From Saitoella complicata NRRL Y-17804 (Eukaryota > Ascomycota > Saitoellomycetes > Saitoellales > Saitoellaceae), in assembly GCF_001661265.1 (NCBI RefSeq), contig NW_017567011.1:1-64000 (forward strand): a stretch of 64,000 bases of DNA. The letters are read 5' to 3'. The position numbers were made by a program, and so were the translations under genes. Within the stretch, counting starts at the first letter, position 1; every line of letters begins with the position of its first letter. The notes below the pieces were generated by a model that was given only the letters and a program-made list of their open reading frames with translations, was not told where the DNA came from and did not search any database. This document shows, one piece after another, positions 44,195 through 54,700 of this stretch.

Positions 44195-47100
44195 ATGCCG
44201 CTCCTCTCAAAAACCCTCCAAAAACTCCACCTCAAACACTCGCCCTCACCTTCTCAATCCTCGGGGACGCATTACGACGATTCATCCGACGACGATACGC
44301 CTGAGGGTAGCGCTTGGATCGGAGGCGGAAAGTCCAAACAGAAGCGCCTCGAGCGAAAGAGAGAGAAGAAAAGACAGGCACACCACCGCGCCCTCGACCT
44401 CCAGACCCGCCGTCAACGCGAAGACGCCCACGCCGCCAAAGTTGAGCCAGCATCAGTCCGCGCACTCTACGGTCGCCTCCCTTTCCCTGTGCCCGAAAAT
44501 GTTCCGGCGGCGCCCGTCCAGGAGTGGACCAGTGTTGGCGCGATCGAAGAGGGAGATGTGGGGGAGGGTGATGAGGTTACGTTTAGGGCGAGGGTGCATG
44601 CGAGACGGGTGTTGAATGGTAAGGGTTTGGTTTTCTTCGTGGTTAGGGAGGGGTTGGGGAGGGTTCAGGCGGTGTTGAAGGTTGAGAGGGAGGGGGGGGT
44701 GGAGCCGGTCAACGGTGTCGGTGGCTCTATTGGCTACGGAAACGGGGTCGAGGGGTTGGTGACATTGGCTGAACCAATCCCGCTCCCGCTCCCGCTCTCC
44801 GGTCACGCATTCGGCTCCGCAGTCCCGTCTAATCCTACCTCTATCACCGCCCCTACCCACCACTCCCCGCTGACCCCGCAGACTTCTTTGCCGACGTCCA
44901 CCACCAGCTCGGGCCTGAACACGAATACAACGCAAATGACACCCGCAGCCTCCACCTCCGGCTCAGGAGAAGCGAAACCCTCCCCCCACATGCTCTCCAC
45001 ACTATCCCATCTATCCCCCGAATCAATCGTCCTCATCACCGGCACTCTGCAAAAACCACCTCACGGCGACATGATCAAGTCTTGCACGATCCAACATTTG
45101 GAAGTCAAGGTGCGTGGGATGTGGGTGTTGGCCGAAGCCCGTGGTGTACCCGTCCGCGTTCGGGATCTCGAGCGTCCTCGGAAGGGAGCGCCCGGTGAGG
45201 AAGAAGTGCCGTTACGCACCAGAATGGCAAACCGCGTCTTAGACCTGCGTACACCCTCTTCCCTGGCAATCTTCCGCATCCAAAGCGGTATCTGCAACCT
45301 CTTCCGCACTCACCTAACCTCCCTCTCCTTCACTGAAATCCACACCCCAAAACTCCAACACTCCGCAACCGAATCCGGTGCCTCGGTTTTCTCCGTCCCT
45401 TACTTTGGGCGTCGCGCATTCCTCGCACAATCCCCACAATTGGCGAAACAAATGAGTATCAGTGCGGGGATGGGAAGAGTTTTTGAAGTTGGACCTGTGT
45501 TTCGGGCGGAGGAGTCGAATACGAGACGGCATTTGACGGAGTATGTTGGGTTGGATTTGGAGATGGAGGTGAGGGGGGGGTATGAAGAGATGCTCGGGGT
45601 TGTGGATGGGGTGTTTAAGAAAGTCTTTGCTGGTGTATACGAGAAGTTTGCACGGGAGGTCGAGGTTGTAAGAGAGGTTTTTGGGGGTGAAAGACTGGTG
45701 TGGGCTGAGGAGACTGTTGTCTTACCGTTCCGCGAGGGCGTGCGGATGTTGAATGAGAGTGGGTGGCGGGATGAGTCGGGGAAGGAGTTATCCGACAAAG
45801 AGGATTTAGGAACGAGAGATGAGATTAGGTTGGGGGCGTTAGTCAAAGAACGCTACGGTACGGATTACTTCGTCCTCGACAAATTCCCGAAAGCAGTACG
45901 GCCGTTTTACACGATGCCCGATCCCGAAAACGGCGAGTACACAAACTCCTTCGACATCTTTCTGCGCGGACAGGAGATCCTCACCGGAGGCCAACGAATC
46001 CATGATCCGGATATGTTGGAGGAAGCAATGCGCGCCAACCGGATTCGTCCCGATTCGATGCGAGAGTATCTTGATGCGTTTCGGTGGGGTGTTGCGCCGC
46101 ATGCGGGGGCGGGGATCGGGTTGGAGAGGTTGGTGATGTTGTTTCTGGGGTTGGGGAATATTCGCTATGCGTCGCTTTTTCCGCGGGATCCGAAGAGTTT
46201 GCAGGAGGTTGGGCGGGGAGGGGGGTTGAGGTATCCCGAGGTGAGTACGGTTGAGCCGCCGTGGGAGGCGAACCCGGAGAAGGAGGAGGGGGAGGAGAAG
46301 TTTGGGGCGATGCCGTTGGAGAAGTTGATTGGAAATTATGGGGATGCATCGAATACTTCCTGGCTCGAACCCAGATTCGAGGTATGGCGACACCAACGCT
46401 CCGGCGCCGCGGTCGGGTTCGTCGAGGTCGAGGGACATGCGATGGTTGTGGGTAACCCACTCTGCGATGAACGACAATACGGGGAAGTCATCGGCGCTTT
46501 CCTGACATGGTTGGGAAGGGATGGGAGGGCGTTGAAGCCGATTTGGTTACTTGTTTCCAAAGAGGTCGAGGAGATTTTGGGGGGTAGGGGGGGGTGGAGG
46601 ACATTGAGTTGTGTTGCGGAGGAGAGGGTGAAGGATCCGGCTGAGAATGTGAATAAGATTAAGGAAGGGGAGGTTGGGAGGAAGTTGAGGCATGCGAAGC
46701 AAGCTGGGATTAAAATCACCGATTTGCCTGCTGGAGAGCCGGTACCGGAGGAGTGGAGGAAGAGGTGTGATCAGCGGATTCAGGATTGGATCGATAATCG
46801 GAAGGGGAAGAAACAGGTTCATTTGACGGACGTACATCCATGGCAGGATATGGAGCATCGGAGGTATTTCGTTGCGGAGACGGCGGAGGGGGAGATTTGT
46901 GCCATGGTCGTTCTTGCCGAATTGAGTTTGAAGTATGGGTACCAAGTCAAGTGGTCTCTCGACTTCCCTGGTGCACCGAGCGGTGCAATCGAGTACATCA
47001 CCCTCCACGCCCTCACCGAAGCCTCATCCTCCGGCGCAAGGTCCGTAACGTTCGGCGCAACCGCGACGAATCATTTCGTCGTCGGTTCGAACCTCAGTGG

Positions 47101-47299
47101 ACTCCGTGCCAAGTTTCTGAGTAAGACTTATCATGGGATCGCGACGCAGTTTAATTTGGCGGGGAAGGGTGAGTTTAGGGCAAAGTTGGGGGCGGAGGAG
47201 GATCCGTTGTGGGTTTGTTATCCGAAGCATGGGATGGGGCCGGGTGGGGTAAAGGCTGTGATGAAGTTTGTTGGGGGGGAGGAGCATTTGGATGGATGA
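44195..47299 (+). CDS. erdS: Ergosteryl-3beta-O-L-aspartate synthase (AspRS-DUF2156 fusion), 1,034 aa
   Basis: ErdS charges tRNA-Asp and then moves the aspartate onto the 3-OH of ergosterol at membranes; the fungal enzyme is an aspartyl-tRNA synthetase fused to a DUF2156 (GNAT-type transferase) domain. Residues 20-75 are Lys/Arg-rich, as in eukaryotic AspRS extensions. An OB-fold follows, with a low-complexity insert near 200-265. Class II motif 2 is FRAEESNTRRHLTEY (about residue 435) and motif 3 is GAGIGLERLVMLFLG (about 636). The DUF2156 half begins at about 700 (FEVWRHQRSGAAVGFVEVEG) and contains LRHAKQAGIKITDLPAG, VHPWQDMEHRRYFVAE and SGAIEYITLHALTEA, ending near GPGGVKAVMKFV. One exon. 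This is not the housekeeping AspRS, which should be encoded elsewhere. Confidence 0.92.
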   Translation: MPLLSKTLQKLHLKHSPSPSQSSGTHYDDSSDDDTPEGSAWIGGGKSKQKRLERKREKKRQAHHRALDLQTRRQREDAHAAKVEPASVRALYGRLPFPVPENVPAAPVQEWTSVGAIEEGDVGEGDEVTFRARVHARRVLNGKGLVFFVVREGLGRVQAVLKVEREGGVEPVNGVGGSIGYGNGVEGLVTLAEPIPLPLPLSGHAFGSAVPSNPTSITAPTHHSPLTPQTSLPTSTTSSGLNTNTTQMTPAASTSGSGEAKPSPHMLSTLSHLSPESIVLITGTLQKPPHGDMIKSCTIQHLEVKVRGMWVLAEARGVPVRVRDLERPRKGAPGEEEVPLRTRMANRVLDLRTPSSLAIFRIQSGICNLFRTHLTSLSFTEIHTPKLQHSATESGASVFSVPYFGRRAFLAQSPQLAKQMSISAGMGRVFEVGPVFRAEESNTRRHLTEYVGLDLEMEVRGGYEEMLGVVDGVFKKVFAGVYEKFAREVEVVREVFGGERLVWAEETVVLPFREGVRMLNESGWRDESGKELSDKEDLGTRDEIRLGALVKERYGTDYFVLDKFPKAVRPFYTMPDPENGEYTNSFDIFLRGQEILTGGQRIHDPDMLEEAMRANRIRPDSMREYLDAFRWGVAPHAGAGIGLERLVMLFLGLGNIRYASLFPRDPKSLQEVGRGGGLRYPEVSTVEPPWEANPEKEEGEEKFGAMPLEKLIGNYGDASNTSWLEPRFEVWRHQRSGAAVGFVEVEGHAMVVGNPLCDERQYGEVIGAFLTWLGRDGRALKPIWLLVSKEVEEILGGRGGWRTLSCVAEERVKDPAENVNKIKEGEVGRKLRHAKQAGIKITDLPAGEPVPEEWRKRCDQRIQDWIDNRKGKKQVHLTDVHPWQDMEHRRYFVAETAEGEICAMVVLAELSLKYGYQVKWSLDFPGAPSGAIEYITLHALTEASSSGARSVTFGATATNHFVVGSNLSGLRAKFLSKTYHGIATQFNLAGKGEFRAKLGAEEDPLWVCYPKHGMGPGGVKAVMKFVGGEEHLDG

Positions 47300-48046
47300 G
47301 CATGGTTGGGGTATACAGTAGGAGATGGATACACACGTACACGATATGGGAGAGGTGAGATCGAGACATGAGATTTTATGTGTATGATTAGGTGGGTAGA
47401 TGTTGGTTTGATTATGGCTTCGTGAGAGTGAGTTTCTGGTAGATCTTGTTGCACGTTTAATATCCTTATTTCTTATGCCTGCTTGCCGGTCATCGTCCTT
47501 CCTCTACTTCACGGAACCTCGTTACCGTATGGTGTAGCACTCCACTGCGCCACGCCGTCCCGCTGCGCAGCCGAGGAATAAAGTTGGAGCTACGTCGATA
47601 AGCACCAGCGTCCAGGTTCACGACCATGTGCGAACCAGCTTTCTCTTCTGCTATTCTTCTTGGCTAAACCACTTGCTGTTCTTCGCCTTCGGTGTTTGAA
47701 GCATCATGAACATCCGGAAAGAAGTGGTTATCTGTCGGATTCTGCCTTGCTGGTGGAGAATACCTCTCGAGAGGGCTCAGCTACGACGGCAGAGACTATG
47801 CGAACGAAGTGTGATCCCGGATTGAGGAGCGCGGGAATGGGGGAGAGAATGGGAGGCGACAGAATATGGGAATCGAAAGTATGGTGTTAGATTCGCGTTT
47901 GCTGTTTATCGATATCACTTACGCGAATCACTGTTGAGCACGGTTCAGGCATTGTGCATTTTGTCATATACTTTCAACCACTTGAGCATTGCTCTGGACG
48001 CTTCGGTTATGATGGGTTGCATGACCTGAAACCAAAAAAGAAGAAG
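47300..48046. other. Intergenic
   Basis: Carries the 3' UTR of the ErdS gene and the downstream flank of the tRNA gene. No coding frame is supported. Confidence 0.45.
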
Positions 48047-48053
48047 AAAAAAA
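48047..48053 (-). terminator. Pol III T-run after tRNA-Thr
   Basis: Seven T in the transcript sense, five bases after the tRNA 3' end, followed by further T-rich sequence. Confidence 0.75.
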
Positions 48054-48057
48054 TGAT

Positions 48058-48129
48058 TCCCCCGGCCGGATTTGAACCAGCGATCACCCCCTTACTAGGG
48101 GGGCATCATAACCACTAGACCACGGGGGA
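48058..48129 (-). tRNA. tRNA-Thr (AGT)
   Basis: 72-nt cloverleaf: acceptor TCCCCCG/CGGGGGA, A-box TGGTCTAGTGG, anticodon stem CCCCC/GGGGG with loop CTAGTAA giving anticodon AGT, and B-box GGTTCAAATCC. No intron. A T-run follows. It ends one base before a spurious upstream extension of the permease frame, which argues for the inner start of that gene. Confidence 0.93.
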
Positions 48130-48324
48130 TTGTATGATGTCATGTTGACCAAACTATGTGCACTTATCGTGTCGGTGTCGGCTAAAGAATCCTATAAGGT
48201 AGATAAGGTCGACATCGACAGGCGGGTCGTCCCAAGCCGCTGCAATTGTAAGAATGATAAGGATGATAAGGGATGCTATATCTTCTCGTCTGTTCCAGTC
48301 ACGGATCAAGCAAGCGTAACAATC

Positions 48325-50037
48325 ATGTCCTACAAAAATAGCGACACAGAAGCGTCGGCCGGCGGTACCTCCATGATGAACCTCCCCTCCCCCTCCCTCC
48401 ACGCTCCTCACCCCAAGAAACCAAACTTCTCCCTCCACGTCTCCCAACCCAAATCCGCCTTCGCCGCCGGCTCCGCCCGCTGGACAAACCTCGACCTCGA
48501 TCCCGTCCCTCCCCACCTCCGGAAATGGGGCCTATGGTCTTTCGTCGCATACTGGATATCCGACGCCTTTAACGCTGCGACATGGGAGTTTGCTAGTAGT
48601 ATCTTGGCGATCGGGTTGACGTGGAAAGATTCTTTGGGGATCGTGGCGACGGGGTTCACGATTGTGAGTTTCGTTATTGCTGCGAATGGTGCCATTGGGG
48701 CGATTTATCATGCCCCGTTCCCGGTGTTGGCACGTGCGAGTTGGGGATTTTGGGGATCCTATGTCGCGATTATCTCTCGTGTCATCCTCGCCATCTTTTG
48801 GTTCGCGATTCAAACCATGAACGGCGCAAACACCATCCGTGTCATGCTCGGCGCTATCTGGCCTTCCTTCCTCACCCTCCACAACTCGATCCCGGAATCG
48901 GAGGGAATAGCGACGAATACCATGATCTCCTTCGTGCTCTTCTGGTTGCTCCAGCTTCCGTTTTTATGGATGCACCCAAACAACCTCCGGTTCCTCTTCC
49001 TCGCAAAATCAATCATCGTCCCAATCGCCTGGATCGCGATCCTCATCTGGGCATTCAAGTCCACCTCAGGAGGCGGCACCCTCTTTTCCCAATCCGCCCC
49101 CTCGGTTCACGGCTCCGCATACGCCTGGGGCTGGCTCTCGAGCTTGACCTCCGTGATCGGAAACTATGCAACCCTCAGCGTCAACATGCCAGATTTCTCC
49201 CGTTACAGTCGTATCTCGTGGAAATGGCAAATCATCTACATCCCCGCCCTCCCCCTCGTCTTCACCTTCATCTCCTTTATCGGAATCGCCGCATCCTCCG
49301 CCGGTGAAGCAAAGTACGGCACACTCCAATGGGATCCCATGGCACTCATCGCTCAATGGGACTCCCGAGCCTGCCGATTCTTCGCGGCCTTTTCGTTCGC
49401 ATTGGCGGCGTTAGGTGTGAACATCTCCGCAAACTCCTTGAGCGCAGCAAACGACCTCACAGCCCTCTTCCCCCGCTACGTCAACATTCGCCGCGGTCAA
49501 CTCCTCTGCGCCGTACTCTCGTGGGCTCTCGTACCCTGGAAAATCCTCGCGAGCGCTGGTAATTTTTTGAATTTCATGAGTGCGTATGCTGTTTTCCTCG
49601 GTCCCATCGCTGCTATCCTCGTCTCGGATTTCTGGATCGTGCATCGTGGGAAATATGATTCGTTGGCGCTCTATAATCCGACATCCAGATACCGGTATAC
49701 CCATGGTCTAAACTGGCGCGCCATAACCGCCTTCCTCGTCGGCGTGATCCCGAACCTCCCCGGGTTCATCAACTCCATCAACTCCAAAATTCACGTCGGT
49801 GTTGGTGTTCACCCATATCAGTTCGGGTGGTTATTGGGTTTCGTGGGGACGTTTGCCGTTTATGTTTTGTTGAGTTTGGTGTGGAGGGCTGAGGAGACGT
49901 TTATGGAGAGAGCGGTGTTGCCGGATGAGATTTATGGGAGGGGGCAGGAGGTGGAGTTGGAGGGGGTGCCGGTTGAGGGGGAGATGGAGATTAGGGCTGG
50001 GGGGGAGAAGGGGAAGTGGGTTGATAAGTTCTTGTGA
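48325..50037 (+). CDS. NCS1-family permease (uracil/allantoin/purine-related type), 570 aa
   Basis: NCS1 transporters carry nucleobases, allantoin or related compounds with H+ or Na+ across the plasma membrane. The frame shows the family landmarks: SARWTNLDLDPVPPHLRKWG before TM1, then SDAFNAATWEFASSILAIGL, PVLARASWGFWGSYVAI, NYATLSVNMPDFSRYSR (the conserved N-PDFSR(F/Y) loop) and ANSLSAANDLTALFPRYVNI, with about 12 hydrophobic segments and a charged tail. It is closest in wording to the Fur-type uracil/allantoin subfamily; the exact substrate cannot be read. The start is placed at ATG 48325 (MSYKNSDTEAS), which gives the usual length; the open frame begins earlier next to the tRNA gene. No intron. 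Confidence 0.88.
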   Translation: MSYKNSDTEASAGGTSMMNLPSPSLHAPHPKKPNFSLHVSQPKSAFAAGSARWTNLDLDPVPPHLRKWGLWSFVAYWISDAFNAATWEFASSILAIGLTWKDSLGIVATGFTIVSFVIAANGAIGAIYHAPFPVLARASWGFWGSYVAIISRVILAIFWFAIQTMNGANTIRVMLGAIWPSFLTLHNSIPESEGIATNTMISFVLFWLLQLPFLWMHPNNLRFLFLAKSIIVPIAWIAILIWAFKSTSGGGTLFSQSAPSVHGSAYAWGWLSSLTSVIGNYATLSVNMPDFSRYSRISWKWQIIYIPALPLVFTFISFIGIAASSAGEAKYGTLQWDPMALIAQWDSRACRFFAAFSFALAALGVNISANSLSAANDLTALFPRYVNIRRGQLLCAVLSWALVPWKILASAGNFLNFMSAYAVFLGPIAAILVSDFWIVHRGKYDSLALYNPTSRYRYTHGLNWRAITAFLVGVIPNLPGFINSINSKIHVGVGVHPYQFGWLLGFVGTFAVYVLLSLVWRAEETFMERAVLPDEIYGRGQEVELEGVPVEGEMEIRAGGEKGKWVDKFL

Positions 50038-50292
50038 GGGCGCACGTTAGGAGGGATAAGTCTTCTGTGGTAGCTTTTTGGAGTGGTCTTTTCTATACAT
50101 ATGAATATCTGATTATGCCCTCATACCTCTTGCGCAAAGGCTTTTCCGTCTTCATCTCTTTCCCTTCCCTCCCATGGTAGACTCCTCCTCATGAACGCCG
50201 AACCTTGTGTTCTCCGTCAAGATTCATTCATCTAAGGTCACACCCAAATCTGTCTCATATTTTTCCAGCACTATGCCCAGCCTTGTAACCGC

Positions 50293-51429
50293 CTATGCCA
50301 ACCTCAGAACATACTTCCGAGGCAACCTCGACGCAGCAATGGCATTCCATGTAGAATGAAGTTCCGAACGCTCCTTCTCGGCTTGTACAACGGCGTAGTA
50401 CTCCCTCGCGGCCCGGACGATGTTGATATCGATATCCTTGAGCTGCGCATACTCCTCCGCCGCCTTGGTATTATGATGATAACTAACGATATGTTCCACA
50501 ACAGCGTCGTCACTCGTCGATGCCTTCCAAGCGCATGACGGCATGGGACACACGTACCCGAGCCTGCTGTAGTGATGGTCATTGCTCTGAACATGGTTCC
50601 TCAGAGATTCGTCCTTTTGGAAATACTTCACACATCCTGGCTCCGGACACGGTGTCCTCGTGTCGCTGTACGCCTTGTGCGCATTCCGAGCATGTCCCAG
50701 AAATCCCTGGACTGTTCGGAACTTCTTCTTGCAACGGTCAATTTTGCAAAGGAAGTGTTCCTCGCCTTCGATTTCGGATTCAGGTACTCTGTAGGTGTCG
50801 ATTTGTCGTTCGAGGTATCTTTTGACTTTGTAATACTTAATACAGGAATAGGAAGGCAAGTTCGCGAGTTTCCACAGTTCCTCCTCAACCTCCATCTTTG
50901 AAGGCATCCCAGCCAGAAAAGCAACGGGACGAGGCCCTCCATATTTGGCGACAAGTTCAGCAAGATTCTGTCGCAGTTTCCTGATCTTGAGGAGCATGCG
51001 AAACTGTGCGTCCGGGTCGGCGACATAGGGGTGTTTTTGGCTCGGACGCGTTTTGGTTTGCCAGGAGGAATGAGAGGCGGTAGTCATACAATTCATCCAG
51101 TGCCCACCCAATACATATTTCCCATATCTAAACCTAGGCATTTCCAAAACCGTTCGCTCCCACTGGCTTTCGGGCATCTTGGGTTCCAGAAGAGCCTCTT
51201 CATACGGCGTCTGCTCCATCTTCTTGTTAGGAATCCTGATAGGAGGCATGCTGGCAAATGATGGTCGTGGTTGCGATTGACGTTGGTGGATGGCGATACT
51301 CCCGCAGTTCTTGAAGGCTTCTTCAGGAAACTTTCGCCACAACGGGTCCATGGTGGGACAGATTACAAGGGTGGACCCATGTCGATTCATTTCGCACAGG
51401 CGGTCCGAGCGGGAACGTCTCCGAAGCAA
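50293..51429 (-). CDS. Triple C2H2-type zinc-finger protein, 378 aa
   Basis: Three widely spaced fingers in the last third: residues 228-251 (CKIDRCKKKFRTV...HARNAH), 261-286 (CPEPGCVKYFQKDESLRNHV, then HH) and 294-319 (CPMPSCAWKASTSD...HIVSYHH). Upstream is a helical region (MLLKIRKLRQNLAELVAKYG) and no other known domain. The fingers are not of the tight tandem DNA-reading kind, so RNA, DNA or protein binding are all possible. The true start may be MDPLWRKFPEEAF, 26 residues in. Confidence 0.7.
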   Translation of the reverse strand: MLRRRSRSDRLCEMNRHGSTLVICPTMDPLWRKFPEEAFKNCGSIAIHQRQSQPRPSFASMPPIRIPNKKMEQTPYEEALLEPKMPESQWERTVLEMPRFRYGKYVLGGHWMNCMTTASHSSWQTKTRPSQKHPYVADPDAQFRMLLKIRKLRQNLAELVAKYGGPRPVAFLAGMPSKMEVEEELWKLANLPSYSCIKYYKVKRYLERQIDTYRVPESEIEGEEHFLCKIDRCKKKFRTVQGFLGHARNAHKAYSDTRTPCPEPGCVKYFQKDESLRNHVQSNDHHYSRLGYVCPMPSCAWKASTSDDAVVEHIVSYHHNTKAAEEYAQLKDIDINIVRAAREYYAVVQAEKERSELHSTWNAIAASRLPRKYVLRLA

Positions 51430-51769
51430 TTGCGATGAGATGTGGGAGGCTCATTCGCCAAAGCAGGCGCTGCTTTCAATTCATTAGGTCGGAGATGTTA
51501 TGGGCCATGCGTAGCTTTCTTGCTGATACGGGCTGCTCTCTGTGAATCTGCGAACCGTTGGGGTTTCGTTCACTGTCGTAGAGTGCACCCGGACATCACG
51601 CCGACAACCTCCTCTTTTCTCCACGTCGAGCAGCAATTACAATTGTGGAAGGACAGGGTTGTATTATACTGATCTGAGATTAATTCTGCCATGTTTGCAG
51701 GTGCTGAACCATTATGCTAACTTACGTATATAGTTCCTCCCACGCCTCCTCCGCTATCACACGCTCTCC
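51430..51769. other. Intergenic, 340 bp
   Basis: Lies between two minus-strand genes, so it holds the 3' flank of the NADH dehydrogenase gene and the promoter of the zinc-finger gene. Nothing distinctive seen. Confidence 0.4.
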
Positions 51770-54700
51770 TCAAAACCTAGTGATATCCCTCCCAAAGACA
51801 AAGTTCAACAACCAATACGTAGGAATCAAAATCTTGTTCCTCAAACTTACACTCATCGACAAGTACGCAGTCCTCCACAATATCCACGCAGCACGACCCG
51901 AAAGCCCACCAGACTTCGCAGGCTGGACGATGGCTTTCCAACCGCCGATGTAAGCCATCGCTCCACGGTTGAGGAACTTGAACGGTTCAGGTTCGTAAGA
52001 GGGTGTACCGGAACGAGCGATGGCGTTGAGGGAGTTGCCGAGGTAGATGGCTTTCTGGTTGGCGACTTGTGCGGTGGCAGGAAGGATCTCGCCATCCTTA
52101 ATCGCAGCGCAATCGCCAATAGCGTAGACACCATCAACAGGCTGGCCCTTCTCGTCGACGACACGGAGGCGGCCGTCAGTTAGGACACTGCCGGTCCTCT
52201 TGTCCTTGAGCACGCCCTTCATCTCCTCGACGAGGGGGTTGGCGTGGAGTCCAGTCGCCCAGACCATCATTCCGAACCTCTCCATACCACTCTCCTTGGT
52301 GTAGACCTTGCCCTCCTCAATCTTCGTCACATGAGTTCCAGTCCTGATCCGAATCCCACTTCTAGCAAACTTCGCCCTCGCATACTCTCCCAAGTTCTCG
52401 TCAAAACTTCCAAGGATCCTTGGGGCAACGTCGAACAAGGAGATGCTTGCCAGATGATACAGCTCGGGGTAAAGCAAGGCCAAATCATCATGAATCAGAT
52501 CATGGAGCTCAGCGGCGAACTCAACACCAGTAGGCCCACCACCCACGCAAACGAAGTGGAGAAGCTGCCTCCTCTCCTCCTCGGTGGTAGAGGGGCACGC
52601 AGCCAACTCGAAGCAATGCAAGATTCTCGCACGAATCCTCCTCGCATCACCAACATCCTTCAAGAAATATGCATGCTCCTTCACCCCCGGCGTTCCAAAA
52701 GTCTGACTGTACGCACCGACAGCAATGACAAGATCATCATACTCAACCTCAAACTTCCTCCTCCCATCCTTCATGCGTCCATTGATAGACATCTCGCCAG
52801 GACACTCGTCCTCAGCAGCACTCCTATCCAATGTAGTCTCCTCCTTCACCGGAGTAAACTGCGTCACACACTCAACCTTCTTCCTCGCGAAATCAATATT
52901 ATCCGCAAAGGCCTCGATCAAGTTCACACCCTCGCCCTTCTTACTCATCCACCGGAAAATACCACGGTAACGAGACCTCACGGGCTCCATCGCACAACGG
53001 AACTCCAAGGTCCCGACAGCAGTGGATGCGAGGAGAGGAGTAAAGACAAAGTACGTGCGAGGAGAGATGACGGTAACCTGGTGATACTTGGTTGATACCT
53101 GGTTGAGGAGCTTATACCCGCCCCACCCAGAACCAAGAATAACGAGGTGCTTCCTCCCGTTCTTTTCCCTCGGCTTGACGACGGCACCAGTTGTCGGAGC
53201 AGCGGCGGCCTGCACCGCCAGTGAAGCGTGGTATTCACGACGGCTCAAGATGCTCTTCTCTCCCTCAAACGAAGGCCTACAGCCACTGGTGCTGAAACTT
53301 CTCGTCTGAGACCTCAGCTTACCCTTTGTCAGGGCAGCCAAAGTCGCCGGCGAAACATTCACGACCGTCTCATGGGAAACGGTTGAGACATGATCAGCTT
53401 CCGTGATAGGAGCCACTGAACCCTCGGGGAGGTGCGAGTTAACGAGGGGTTTCTCAAAGTCCAAGGGTTCATCCTGAATCTCGTGACGGCGAACAGGACT
53501 GGAGTGGAACTCCCTCCTCCCCGATGGGACCTTCCCCGCCTGTCCCTTTGCACCACCAGACCCGAAACTCATAAACGGCACCTCAAAAGCATCAACCTCC
53601 GTAATCTGACTAACACTCCCCTCCGGCAACACCGTCTCCACCATCACCCTATCAAAATCCAAAACACCCTCCACCTCCCTCTCCTGCTCCCCCCTCCTCC
53701 CACTCAAAGTCCCAAACCCCCTCCGCCCCAACGTCATAACACCCGGCTTAGAAGAAGCCGCGCCATTTAACCCGCTCACTCTCGGCGCAAAACGAGTGAG
53801 CGAAGGAAAACCCTCCTCGGATTCGGTAATGGTCGATACCGTGCCTTCGGGGAGTTGGTGGTTAACCAACGGGGCATCAAAGTCTAGGACATCGTCCTTC
53901 AACTTGCCCGAACGCACGGTCCGAGAAGAGTGGAACGCCCTTCGTCCACTCGGAATTTTGGCGGAGGTTGTGGACGAGCCTGCGGAAGGTGTGGCAGGAT
54001 GGAAGTCTGTTTCCGTGATAGTAGAGACCGTTCCCTCAGGAAGCTGGTGGTTGACGAGGGGGGTGTCGAAATCCAGTAACTCGTCCAACTTGTCCGAACG
54101 CAGAAACCGAGTCGTGTGAAACTGTCTGCGTCCAGTCGGAACCTTAGCTGAACCCCCGGTGGAGGCAGCGGGGGTAGGAGCAGATGGCGACGCAATAGAG
54201 GATGTGAAATCCGCCTCAGTGATAGTAGAGACCGTGCCCTCGGGCAGTTGATGATTAACCAACGGCCTCTTGAAATCCAACACATCATCCACCATCTCCG
54301 ACCTCACAACCCTAGTCGTGTGAAACCCCCTTCGTCCACTCGGCACCTTCGCACCCTGAACCTCACCGGTTCTCGGCGCGCCCATAGGTTTAGCGAATTC
54401 GAAAACATCAGCCTCAGAGATGGTGGATACCATCCCATCGGGAAGTTGGTGGTTGACAAGTGGACTATCGAAATCCGAAACCTCTTCCACCTCCCTCGCT
54501 CTTGTGTGAAGCCCTCTTCGTCCACTCGGCCCCCACGCCCCCTCACTCAACCTCCCCTCCCCCGGCCTGAGCCTCGCAACAAGTACAGGCTCATCCCACG
54601 CCTGATCATAATCCGTGCTTGTCGGATTCACTGTGGTGTCGGGGCTTTTTGCGTGGAGGTGTGGTTTGTCAAAATCAATGTATTCCTCTCCGTCTTTCAC

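Noticed and set aside
44094-44615. Plus-strand open frame of 173 codons overlapping the ErdS start
   Set aside because: Wrong frame relative to the AspRS domain; composition follows from the overlap.
48130-48324. 65-codon upstream extension of the NCS1 permease
   Set aside because: It starts one base after the tRNA-Thr gene and has no family similarity; the ATG at 48325 gives the usual length.
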